Made by a program: the position numbers and the translations under genes. DNA of 64,000 bases, taken from assembly GCF_026210795.1 (NCBI RefSeq), contig NC_089429.1, positions 4,216,001-4,280,000 on the forward strand, in the 5' to 3' direction. This DNA comes from Rhizophagus irregularis. Lineage: Eukaryota; Glomeromycota; Glomeromycetes; Glomerales; Glomeraceae. The notes beneath the pieces are model-generated. The model was not told the origin of the DNA. It worked only from the letters and a program-made list of their open reading frames with translations, and did not search any database. Shown here piece after piece: positions 9,580-20,130 of the stretch. The number at the start of each line of letters is the position of its first letter. Position 1 is the first letter of the stretch.

Positions 9580-12560
9580 GAACAGACCACCACAAGCCAC
9601 AGATCATCACTACATATAGAGACCAGGTCGTCTAAAAAAAAGAAAAATTGAAACGTTAATAAAAACGTTCCGCTAAAAGAAATATATTCAAAAAAAATTC
9701 TCCTTACCAAAATTCTATGCGTCCAAAGATCTGAGCGTCTAGAAAAAAGATAAATCAAAGCGTTAATAAAGCATTTCGTTAAAAAGAAATAAATCAAAGA
9801 AAAATTCTAATACCAATTAAAATCTACGCATCCAATAATCTGATCGCCTAAAAAAAGAAGGATTGAAACGTCAGTGAGAACATTTTGCTAAAAGAAATAA
9901 ATTCAAAAAAATATTTTTGATTTTTCCTACCGATATTCCATACCAAAGGCCCGACCATCTAAATAAAAAAATTGAAACGTTAAAAACGCTTCATTCATTT
10001 CGTTTAAACAAATAATAAAGTAAAATAATAGCCCACCAAATCTAACATGTTCAGACCTGAAGAGCAAACTGACTAAAAAAAAGAAAGAAATGAATATGAT
10101 TAGTAATCTTCGTTAAAAGAAATAAATTAAATATAAAAAAACTTACGAATTCGTGCCTAGGAAATTTTGAAGTTGACTAAAAAAAGAATAATAAATAAAG
10201 CGTTAATAAACATTTTGTTAAAATAAATAAAAGAAAAAGTTACTTACCGAAATGTCACATCCAAAGAAAACTCGCCTAAAAAAAAATGAAAAAACGAAAT
10301 TGTTAGATTAACATTTCATTATAATAAAAAAATTTAAGAAACAAAAATATATACCGTAATCCACGTGTTCAAAGACTTAAAAAAAAGAAGCTGTCTAAAA
10401 AAGAGCAAGAAAACGAAACATTAGTAAATGTTTCATTAAAGAATAATTAAAAAATAGCCCCTCTCCTACCAAATTCAAGTATTCAAAAATCCAAGCCGTC
10501 CAAACTCCAGAAACCAGAAAGATCTGCCTAAAAAAGAAAAAGAAACGAACTGTTAGTATGGTTCATTAAAAATAAAAAAATTAGTAAAAAAAAATTAAGA
10601 CTTACCGAATTCCCAAGCCATCATCAATTTATTTTATTTTTAGTTAAGCTAAAAAAGAAAAAAAAGTGAATTGTTAATAACAGTTTGTTAAAGTAGTTAA
10701 ATTAAGAAAAATAAAAAAAACGTACTTAAGACTCACGTGTCAAAGAAACCAAGAGTCTAAGTGAAGTTGTTCCTAAAGAAAAAGAAAAGAAATGTTAGTG
10801 ATATTCCCAAAATACACAATTCCAACTCCTTCAATTTACAACTTACCTTTCATCAAGTTTCCTAGCCGAAGTCTGAGTCCAGGTGTTGTCTCTATAGAAA
10901 AGAATGAAATGAACATTAACATTAGTAACATTCTTAAATAAAAGAAAAAGTTCCAGCTTCACACATCCCTTCCCTTAACTTACCATAAAGTTCCTTGCCG
11001 AAATCCAAGCTCAGGAAAAAGGAAGAAATAGTAAAGTTTCATAATGAAACTTACCATTATTGAGATTTAATATTACTGCCCGATATTTCAAAAAAAACCT
11101 ACAAAAAAAAAATAGCAAAAGAAACGTTATTTAGCGTTTCTATTGAAAAAAAAGGAAAAAATGATAAGTTTCACTATGAAACTTACCATTTACACTTTAC
11201 AGAAATCCCGCGTCCAAAAAATTATTTCTTGAACTTACACTGGTTTAACATTTTCTTTACCGGTTAGACTATTTTTTTGTAGGTTTCAGTTTTAACTAGT
11301 TTCGAAGTGGTTTTCTACAAAATAATAAAAATGAAGTAAATGAAATCTAATAAAAAAAACAAAATTAGAACCAAAGAAATGAAAAACGATAATAAAAAAA
11401 ATCAATCAACTTACCAACCAGGAATATTCCTAAAGAAAAAAATTGATTAACTTTTGTCATTTCACTTGAACATGAAAGGTTTTATAAAAATGTTTTTTTT
11501 TACAATTTCATTGAATTAGCTTTTAGCTTTTTAACATTTTATACGTGATAGTAAATTTTTTCTAACGAATTTCTATATAAAAAAGATTATCAATTGAATC
11601 AGATCGATAATCATAACCGATACTGGAACTAAAAAAAAAAATAAAATTTTTTTAGTTTAAATAGACCAAATAGACCGAAATTGTATATATATAGTATATA
11701 TATATATTGAATATGATCATGATCTATAAATGTTAGAACTATATGTATATCATATGATATACTACAGCGAAATATCAAAACAGTTTTGCAGGTTTTGACA
11801 GTTTTGCAGTTTCGCATTTTATGATTTTACGAAACTAATTTTGGTAGTTTTGCATATATTACACCGCAAAACCCCTACATTTTTAGTTTAAAAAAAGAAT
11901 TTTTGGTTTTTTTTATGGGTGATTTTAACTTTTAAACAGAAGGGGAAAGGATAAAAAAGAGGAAAGAACAAAGGAAAAGAATAAAGGAAATGGAAATGGA
12001 GAGAGTGAAAGGAAGGAAGAAAAATAGAAGAGTGAAAAAAGTGAAGCTTCGTTGAAAAAAAAATTTGTAAAAAAAAGATTAATCTATATCACGTGATACG
12101 CGTAATACTAATTTTGGGACATGATTTTTTTTTAACAAGTTTATATTATTACATCAAAGGTAAGCCCCTAAGACTTAATATAAAAATAACAAAATCTAAA
12201 TGCTTATATTCTATGTTTTTTTAATAATAAATTCAAATGTTTAATTGATATTTTTTTTTCATAGCAATTAATAAGTATTAATTTAAAATATTTTTTAAGT
12301 GTTTTGTTAAAGTAGCAATTATGAAGTATTTAATAATTAATATTTAATTTGTAATTTATTACAATGATAAATAAATGCTTATTTTAAATACAAATAGATG
12401 TTCATGAAACATTAAGCATTCAGTAAATATAAAATTTAAGCATTTATTAAATAATTTGTGTTTGATGAATACAAGTCTAACATTTGATCAACTTCGTGAT
12501 GGAGATCTTTACTAATTACAGGATTTTTGGAATCCCTAAGGATTTGCATCCCAAAAAATT
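9045..12560. mobile_element. Possible 3.5-kb element with diverged long inverted arms
   Basis: The left arm (about 9045-9300) contains GGGAATCCTT, CATCACGAAGTT, AAGCATTTA and TTTATTAAATGCTT. The right arm (about 12300-12560), read on the minus strand, contains GGGATTCC, CATCACGAAGTT, AATAAATGCTT and AAGCATTTATT in the same order. The arms are clearly diverged and I could not set exact ends or a target duplication. The interior is array 4 plus AT-rich DNA; no transposase is visible. This may be a nonautonomous element that carries the array, or a chance pairing of related AT-rich repeats. Confidence 0.35.
9600..11450 (-). repeat. Exon/intron-like array 4 (about 15 units, minus strand)
   Basis: Read on the minus strand, units of about 100-120 bases repeat: TTTTTTAG, exon-like segment, GTAAG/GTAGG donor, spacer. 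Well-defined exon-like segments are 9738-9708 (31 bases), 10176-10147 (30) and 10275-10248 (28); others are 28-58 bases. They share a loose core GATCTTTGGAYG and an end ATTTTGG or ATTTCGG. The spacers carry a hairpin just before the acceptor, such as GAAACATT/AATGTTTC at 10415-10434 and GAAACGTT/AGCGTTTC near 11120-11140, with TACTAAC or TATTAAC in it. Exon lengths are not multiples of three and stops are present, so a noncoding spliced transcript or a relic fits better than a protein gene. Confidence 0.6.
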
Positions 12561-12858
12561 TACTGATGTTTTCCAGTAATTTTCAAGGTGGATATACATT
12601 CAATTAAATAATGTATCATTATAATAATTATTAAAAAACTTGTAAAAATATCCAAATGAATGAAGGACTTTAAATAAATAAACCCTATCTTGTTGGAATA
12701 TATTTAATGGATACTTTATGCTAGTACTTTGATCTGGTTGATCTATTGATTAGCATCACAACATTTTTCTATTATTTTTGTCAAACTATAATTTTTGTCA
12801 GATTTAAAAAAATTATTCTTCTACAAATTTTATTAATTTTGGCCAAACTTATAGTTTC
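11451..12858. other. Intergenic; TTTTGCAG repeats and purine-rich tract
   Basis: No gene is supported. 11764-11880 holds four or five copies of AGTTTTGCA or close variants on the plus strand. 11937-12060 is a GA-rich tract ending near AGATTAATC..TCACGTG, resembling 7010-7110. The rest is AT-rich. Confidence 0.45.
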
Positions 12859-12862
12859 AACT

Positions 12863-13034
12863 ATACATGCCACCCAAATTATTTTGGGCTGCCGTAATTA
12901 TAAGTAAAATCCCAAATTCAATTATGACATCCCAAATTATTTTAGCATTTTACATAGTAAATTATATATAAATTGAATGAATTACGACATCCCAAATTAT
13001 AATTATGGCATTCCAAAATAATTTGGGCAGCATG
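12863..13034. mobile_element. MITE with about 38-bp terminal inverted repeats
   Basis: The left end ATACATGCCACCCAAATTAT.. and the right end, read inverted, ATACATGCTGCCCAAATTAT.. match over about 38 bases, up to TAATTATAA. The element is about 170 bases. Each side is bordered by a 13-base direct repeat TATAGTTTCAACT (12850-12862 and 13035-13047), which overlaps the arms. Two further internal copies of ATCCCAAATTA make it partly palindromic. No coding capacity. Superfamily not assignable; a TA or TATA duplication is possible. Confidence 0.7.
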
Positions 13035-13149
13035 TATAGTTTCAACTCAAATAAACTGATGCCAAACTGTAGTAAACTACAGATTGATCTGTTAAAAACC
13101 CATCCAAATCAAAGTACTACTTTATGCAATGCACTTTAGAAAGTAATGA

Positions 13150-14332
13150 TGAAAATTATAAGGAGATGATGCAATGAGATTAGTGAATCGTTGGAAATCA
13201 TGGGAGCAACCTTTACTTATCTTATCTTTCTTTTTTACATCCATTCTATAAATTATGATTTTTTACACCTAATGAAAAAATTTTTCACATTAATCTTAAT
13301 AAGTGAGCCCAATACTATTTCTTTAAATGATTTGGTAAAAACCAATTTCTATGATATAAGAATTATTAGCATATAAAGAAAATAAATTTCCATTTAATGA
13401 ATCTTCTTTACAAGAACTAGAAAAAATCCTTTAGATTATTGGTCATTTCTAAGTGATTCAGTGCCAGAATTATTACAATTAGCAACTAAATTATTTAGTA
13501 TATATGTAAATTCTGCTTCATGTGAGTGGCTATTTTCAACTATGGGATTTTTGCATACTAAAAGACGAAATAGATTGAATGCAAGTATTCTTTTTTTAAA
13601 TATTAGCAATATATTTTATATTTTATCGTCAGTTCATCACTAATTCTATTTTAATATTTAGTATTCTAAGGTTCTATGGATGGCACAAATTAGAGGTGAA
13701 CTTAAGAGACAAAAATTTATGAAAAATATTTCTATTGAAAATGAGCAAGCTAAAAATGACAGAATAGCTGTACGATGAAGTAGATTGGATATGGATAATG
13801 AAGAAGTATTTTATGATGAAAGTGATAAAGAAAATGATGAAAATGATGAGAATAATGAATGTGATGAATTTATAAGATCATGGTTAGAAATATTAGTAGA
13901 AGATACTAATAATGGAATTAATAATATTTCAGGTAATCAAATAGATGAAGATTCTTCCGAATTCAATGCATTACTTGAAAATCAAATTCATCCTGCAGAT
14001 AATGACGATGCAAAATGGGATTTAACAACTTTATTCAAATTTGGGTTAGAAGTACCTGGCTTTTTTTATGTGCTTCCTTAATTACATTAATTACATGTTA
14101 AAATCCAAATGTATATAAATAATATCAAATTATCAATAAAATAAATAAATTTCTTTTATAAAATTTTTAGTAATTCCAGTATTCCAAAATAAATTTTTGT
14201 ATTCCATTATTCCAAACTAAGTTCCAATATTCCAGTTTTCCATTGGAATTTTAGTAAATGCATTGAAATACTGGAATACAAAGACTGGAACACATGTTTC
14301 CGGTTCCAATATTCCAGTAAATGCCAACCCTG
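13150..14332 (+). mobile_element. 3' half of a hAT element, 5' truncated
   Basis: It contains the transposase relic below and the 3' terminus. The right end, read inverted, is CAGGGTTGGCATTTACTGGA, the classic hAT-type terminal repeat, ending at 14332. Before it, TTCCAATATTCC and TTCCAGTATTCC words repeat in both orientations (14165-14325), as subterminal repeats of hAT elements do. The eight bases after the end, CGTGCACG (14333-14340), would be the target duplication, but no matching left terminus or duplicate was found in the window. Confidence 0.7.
13155..14081 (+). pseudogene. hAT transposase, C-terminal remnant
   Basis: Starts with RLVNRWKSWEQPLLILSFFF, a hAT domain-end motif, then loses frame. 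From about 13430 the hAT dimerisation region is clear: DYWSFLSDSVPELLQLATKL, then SASCEWLFSTMGFLHTKRRN. About 80 bases (13587-13667) without coding character follow, bounded by AGTATTCT on both sides, then KVLWMAQIRGELKRQKFMKN, one in-frame TGA near 13777, and an Asp/Glu/Asn-rich acidic tail to 14081. The 80-base gap could be a mutated intron or a small insertion. The catalytic N-terminal part is absent, so the gene is dead. Confidence 0.75.
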
Positions 14333-14340
14333 CGTGCACG

Positions 14341-14447
14341 TAGCTTAGCATATCGGTTAAATAGTATTTTGGCTTTAGGCCCTGTTCAAAGCTAGCCTTG
14401 GTGAAAGGTTGTGACACACTATACGAACTCGCACAGTTGTTATTCAA
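14341..14447 (-). other. Short coding-like flank next to the hAT end
   Basis: On the minus strand a 36-residue open stretch (starting MNNNCASSYSVSQPF and ending DMLSYVHA) runs straight into the hAT terminus. Its base composition is less AT-rich than the surroundings. It could be part of a gene interrupted by the hAT insertion or simply part of another repeat. I do not recognise it. Confidence 0.25.
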
Positions 14448-14751
14448 TCGTGGCTGAGATTCGTTAGGTGTAATTACAAATCCTTTTATTATTGGAGTTT
14501 ATTGTTGAAATTTAACGTAGTTATTAGAACTTAAGATTATTTAATTAGCAATTTAATAGCCCCAATAACTCAATCTCAATAAACTAACATTTTTCAGAAG
14601 AGAGCGCACATCATCATTATAACACATAAATGTTGTTATAATTTTTAATTTTTTATTGATTATTATAAATTTCCTATTTTAAAGACTACTTAACATCAAA
14701 TCTAAACATAATACAATCTATTAATTATTAAATTAAAGATACAATTATAAA

Positions 14752-15727
14752 TTATAATTTTGCGGGTATTTTATTTTTTACATTAAGATCTTTTATAAAT
14801 TCATCATCAAATAACCTTTCAGCTAAATAAGTTCCTTCGACAAATTTCATTCCTTTTTGTCTTCTATCCTCTCTTTCTTCCTTTTTTTTTTCACTATCAT
14901 TCTTTAAATACCCACTACCTATAAATAATTCTTCGGGTCTGATCGTTTTACCGTTAGGTTCTTTAAATATACATTTTGATAATCCTAATGAAACAATTTT
15001 ATTCTCTTTATGAAGTCTAAAATAACTTACTAATATGAGCCATTTTTGATCCCATGTTAAAATTCTTGTATATACTGAGTAATTTGAAAATGGTGGAATT
15101 TCATGATTGAAAATCATTAAGACAGCTAGAGAAAAAAAAATGTGAAGAATTTTGAATGAATAAAAATAAATTAATGCTTTTACAAATATTAAAAAAAAAA
15201 ATTCCCACATTTTTGCATTATAACTACTTTATGATTCCACATATAGTTTGCAAATGATGCTGCAAAGAAATGTCCTCTTGCATGATCTAACACTTTGTTA
15301 TACGAACTAAAAAATAAAAAAATTTCAATTATGACGTAAAATCTCATATAAATATAATATAGCATATATAAATTACCTATTGTTCATATGCCTATTTGTA
15401 TCTAACTATTTTTGTAAAAAAAATAAAAATAAAAATAAAAATAAATAATACATAAAATAGCTTATTGTTTGTCTTTTCCCTAGTTTATACAATTATATAT
15501 ATGTATATTTCTCACAAGAAAAAACTTACATCATCAAATAAAACACTATATGTGCTTTCTGTAGCTTGAAATAAATCCCTATCTTCATTATTATTATTCC
15601 GATTTTTAAAAGTTTCTAAAATTAATGGAACGGTTCTGATATGATATGCTAACGGAAATGATTTTATATTCAGAAGGATTAATATAAAGAAAAAAGATTT
15701 TATTATTATTGGAACATTTGAGGCCAT
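14752..15727 (-). CDS. Thioesterase-like hotdog-fold membrane-anchored protein
   Basis: Four exons join in frame: 15727-15530, 15405-15377 (a 29-base microexon), 15306-15209 and 15125-14752, giving 232 residues. Donors are GTAAGT, GTAATT and GTGGGA. The N terminus has a hydrophobic anchor (residues 8-25). The microexon supplies the loop LDTNRHMNN, which joins SSYNKVLDHARGHFF: the D-x-N-x-H-M-N-N motif typical of 4HBT/THEM6-like acyl-CoA thioesterase-related proteins. Later, YTRILTWDQKWLILVSYF and an FKEPNGKTIRP segment match the family's second half. A Lys/Glu-rich stretch follows (residues 185-200). Likely an ER or organelle membrane-associated hotdog protein; enzymatic activity is not proven by sequence. 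Length is normal for the family. The third donor is the least certain splice site. Confidence 0.75.
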
Positions 15728-17054
15728 CTTGATCCTTCTTTTTTTTTTATTATTCTCTTTCTTATTTATTTCTTGGTCAATTTATTTTTTTTTGTTTTTT
15801 AGAAAACAATTTTAAAGAGAAAACGTCAAGTAAATTTTTTAGTGAAGATAGCCTTTTATGCATGTCGGTTATCGGTTGGTAAATTTCCCGAATAATTAAA
15901 TCTATGAAGATCCTATTTAGGTCCAAATTACACAAACTTACCCGACATAGGTAATACATTTTTAATGAGATCCTACCGTACAGCATGAATGGGTAAATCA
16001 AATTTGGTTGGTTGATCTCGGGCTCTAATCTCGGGCCCGAGACAAATGATTCCCAATATAACAAGCTGCCTTTTTATTTTTAATTTTACTTCACAGAGAA
16101 ATACATTATCAGTAAGAACCACAGAAAATTAACATATTTGATACTGTAAAAAAGCCACCTGATGGGACTATCGTAGCTAAAAACCGCACTACTCGTATCG
16201 ATAAGGCACGCACCAGAGCTACCTTTAGTTATTCGGGAAGTGATTTATCCGGTATCATGTGATTTGAATATTGCCTGAATATATATATGTATATAATATG
16301 CCTGATACACGATTTATTATCGTAATTAGATAAGTAACATATAAAGACGTATGGACGTAATTTAAAAATGAGTTAAGTTTGCACCTCTAGTTGTTACATA
16401 CTAAACCCGCATGCACATGAGAAAGCGGGTCACGTGTAATGATAACATTACTATGTATGCAATGAGCCTTCAAAACGTAATCATTTTTAATTATAAAATA
16501 CCGGATAAACGAGAACGATTACATAATATTTTTATTAAAAGAAATTGGGCGTTCTTTTTTTTAAAAAATCTGCACTGCATTTCTTTAATAAACATATACC
16601 AAGGGTACTTATATTAATGTCGGAAATACCTAGACTCCTAGAGGCATGTAAAAAGCAACCTGGTTAAACCAGAAATGTACCTAATCGTGCAAATTTTCAA
16701 ATACAATAAATAATCCCATGAACCTAACTGTCACCATACTCGAATAAAGATGTAGTAAAAAATAATCGAAAATATATATGAAAAAAAAACACTAAAAACA
16801 AAACTACTCGAACCTAACAGATTAAAATCTAAACTATAACTGATCGTAAAATTACAGGTAATCTCCGTTAAACGGAAAATGGGTGTTCTAATCGGACCGT
16901 CAATTAGAACAGATTTAGAACAATATCGGTAAAAGTTTTATATTGATATTAATCTGAAGTGATTTCCAAAGATGATTATTTAATTCAATTTACAAGAATT
17001 CTTATTTAAATGAGATTATTTTATAATTACACCAAAATATTATTACTACTAATA
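15728..17054. other. Intergenic between thioesterase-like and LtrA genes
   Basis: Promoter side of the thioesterase-like gene and 3' side of the LtrA gene. No gene, repeat or known element could be recognised; it is somewhat less AT-rich around 16150-16450. Confidence 0.5.
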
Positions 17055-20000
17055 TCATTCACCTAAAATTATATTACTAGTATCGTTCTCCCTCCTTTTT
17101 TCACCCTTCTTTTTCCTTAATATTCCGGTACTCCAAGTTCTCTTATTTAAATCTTTATTCCCCCATCTCCATCTAATATATTTCTTATATTCGGGATGTA
17201 TTATAACATCATCTTCACATTTACCAAATAATGGTACTCCCTTTCTAAGTCTACCATAAGTTTCAACGAGAACCAAAAATAATGAAAGCAAAGATGTTAT
17301 AACAACCAAATTTAATGAATTAACTTTACTTAATGGTAACAATAAACAAATTGTTCCAATTATGAACCTCAAGATAATTCGATAAGACTAAAGAAAAAAA
17401 AAACAATCGTGAATTTTTTTTGAAAAGAGGTAATTGATCAAAAAATATTAAATTTCGTGAAAGGTTTACCTTTGGAATTCTTAGATAATTATCTTCGTCT
17501 AATCCTTTATGTAATACTCCAATTATGCCCATACAATATAACGAAATTGCTAATGTAACACTATATAACCAAAATAATGGAGCATTATGAGGATCATATG
17601 AATCATTATGTGAATCAACTTCTGTTGGAGTACTTTCGGAAGGAGAGCTACTTTCAGCTACTAATGCATGAGAACCGACTTCATTTGTTGGAATGTTATG
17701 AGCACCAGGAAAATCACGAAGTTGTACAATTTTTCCTAATGACGCTCTATAAAAAAAACTTTTTTAATTTTTTTTGATATTAAAAATTCAAAATTCGATA
17801 TTTAATAAAAGAAATGTACCCAAATGCAATTAACGCCATATTCTACAATAAAAATATATTTCGTTAATATAAATAATTTTATTCATTTGTTTTTTTTTTA
17901 GTAATTTTTAAGATAAACTTACCAATGGAAAATGAATTACCCCAAATAAAAGACCGGTAACTATATGTCTTCTTAAAGCATGTTGAAATTGTTTACTACC
18001 GTCCACAATAAAATATATCCAATGTAGATTGTAAGCAATCAGTAATCCTAATATAGCCTATTAAATATTTTTAACCGATATATTATTAATTTATTTTGAT
18101 TAAAAAAAAACAATATTTATTCTGACCTTCCCAAGTTGACCATCGGGTCGTGGATTAAAACTGGTATATAAAACTCCAAGAACCTATCACCATAAATAAG
18201 TTTTTCTTAATAATCATTTTTAGAAAAACGCGTTAAAGACGTATTCATTTATCATATTTACTTACACCCTCTCCCAAAGCTATAATAGCGAATAATCCTA
18301 ATCTTTCACTATAATGTTCAATATTCATTGCGGGTCTATACTCTGACAACTCAAATATTGAGAATAAGTGTTTCCATTTCCATTGATATTCTGTACCACG
18401 AGTTCTCATTGCTTTATGTGGATGTGGTGAACGACTTGTGGTTGTCGAAGTTCGAGAAAATGGCGAAACTGGAGAAACTGGAGAAGTTGGAGAAGAAGGA
18501 TCATTTACAGGTGCTTTATTCTCACGTGTCGTATCAACAACTACTTCTTCTTTTGCATCTATTTTATGAAAAAGTCGTCTTCCAAATCGAACATATAATG
18601 GCATTAATCCAGACCATAAATTCTCTATTTACGATAAATAATTCGGTAATTGTAAAAAAAAAGAAATCACGCTTTTTTCCAAAAATATATATATATATAT
18701 ATTTAATTACCAAATGCGATTGCAGTCCACATTGCTATATTAGCCTTATTGCGTGGAACAAATATTGCTACAATCCAAATTATGCATGGAATGAAAACTC
18801 CCCATGCAGTATTCATAAATGATGTGCGAAATAATGGAATCCATGCCGCATGTAATATATGCAAAATCATGAATGTCAAGCGTGCAATAACGTATGACAC
18901 TAATTAAAATTTTTTTTTAAATATTAAAAAAAAAAAAGAAAAAGAAATATAATTTAAAAATATTAATTTTCGTATTTACCGAGATAAATCGTTACAGTAT
19001 TATCGAATATATCGAGTGCGTGTGTACCCATTATAATTACAAGCATCATCTCCTATATCAGTATATCAATCTTAATATAGAAACTTTTATAACATTTTAT
19101 AAAACAAATAAATAACTTTGGACTTACAAATAACAAGAAAAATTTCTCAAATAAGTCTTCTGTACTGTAAAAATTCATATAAACGGTCATATCCAGCCAT
19201 ATTTTATAAATAGGATAACTAGATGGAAATATTTCTTTAGTTTGCTGCGCCACATGAACATTTTCTTTGCGGAATCCGATAATTATAATACTCACAAAGT
19301 TAAAATAAATCTTTCAATGTTAGTACCAGAAATATCTTCAACTAAATCATGACCTAAATTTCCGATAACAGCTACAAATATCAAATCCCAAAATAATTCC
19401 GTAAAACTAACTCTTCTTTCTTCGGCTTCTCTATGTAAGTTTTTATTATGCCAATACTGTCTTATTTTAGGTTGTCTCATTATTCTATCATATTTATGTT
19501 CATCTTCGGATGAATCATCATCATCTTCTATTATTTCAAGATTATGCAATGGACCAAATGTATGTATTGTAGCATGAATTGTATGTTCTCCATTTTTTGA
19601 GTTGCTATTATGATGGCCTAGTCGTGATAATTCTCCTGCAAGTGTATCAAGTTGGTTTGATACAGAATCGGAACGTGCCAAAGCTTCTTCACGTTCTCGT
19701 TCTAATTGCTCAGAATGAGATTTCAATTCATTGATTTTTGCTTTCAATGCTGCTACCTATTAATACGAATGTATTGTACAGTGAATTAATTTGACGAATC
19801 ATGTAACATCCACCAACTTTAACTTACATGCTCGGGGCTTCCGAGTACACAACAATTAGGGGCTTCTCCACTTATTACATCCTCTTCTTTATCAACAATC
19901 AACAATTTTGTATTTCCGATTTGTAATTTCTTTGAAAATTCTGTTGATGGAACATTCTGATCTTCCTGTGTAACTACTATTTCTAAATCTCTATTTGACG

Positions 20001-20121
20001 TATTTGGAATTGTTTCCTTAATTTGATCGGTTTCCTTAGTTTGATCTCCATTTGAAATTGAGTTATCTATTTCATTTAATTCATTATTTTCATTATTGTT
20101 AATAATATTTTGGTCTGTCAT
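17055..20121 (-). CDS. LtrA-family (low temperature requirement A) membrane protein, copy A
   Basis: Eleven exons: 20121-19828, 19756-19296, 19218-19128, 19052-18980, 18899-18711, 18624-18266, 18183-18127, 18057-17923, 17842-17820, 17746-17470, 17387-17055. All phases join to 763 residues. The N-terminal 100 residues are polar; a coiled-coil-like segment (KSHSEQLEREREEALARS) follows at about 105-140. The LtrA signature RRVSFTELFWDLIFVAVIGN lies near residue 212, and ERLGLFAIIALGEG near 485, each in hydrophobic segments. A Pro/Ser/Thr-rich loop (SPTSPVSPVSP) sits between. The family is an integral membrane protein of unknown biochemical role, named from Listeria. The start was placed at the Met equal to that of copy B; a Met three codons upstream (20130) is possible. 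It is a tandem duplicate of the gene at 22168-25167 with all intron positions conserved. Confidence 0.9.
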
Positions 20122-20130
20122 ATTTTTCAA

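Noticed and set aside
9456-9797. 113-residue minus-strand frame
   Set aside because: It runs through array 4 exon- and spacer-like parts, is Phe-rich from T runs, and has no domain.
15777-16064. 95-residue minus-strand frame
   Set aside because: No start context, domain or splice continuation; low-complexity ends.
18328-18822. 164-residue plus-strand frame
   Set aside because: Antisense shadow of LtrA copy A exons 5 and 6; similar shadows occur over both LtrA copies and the BTB genes.
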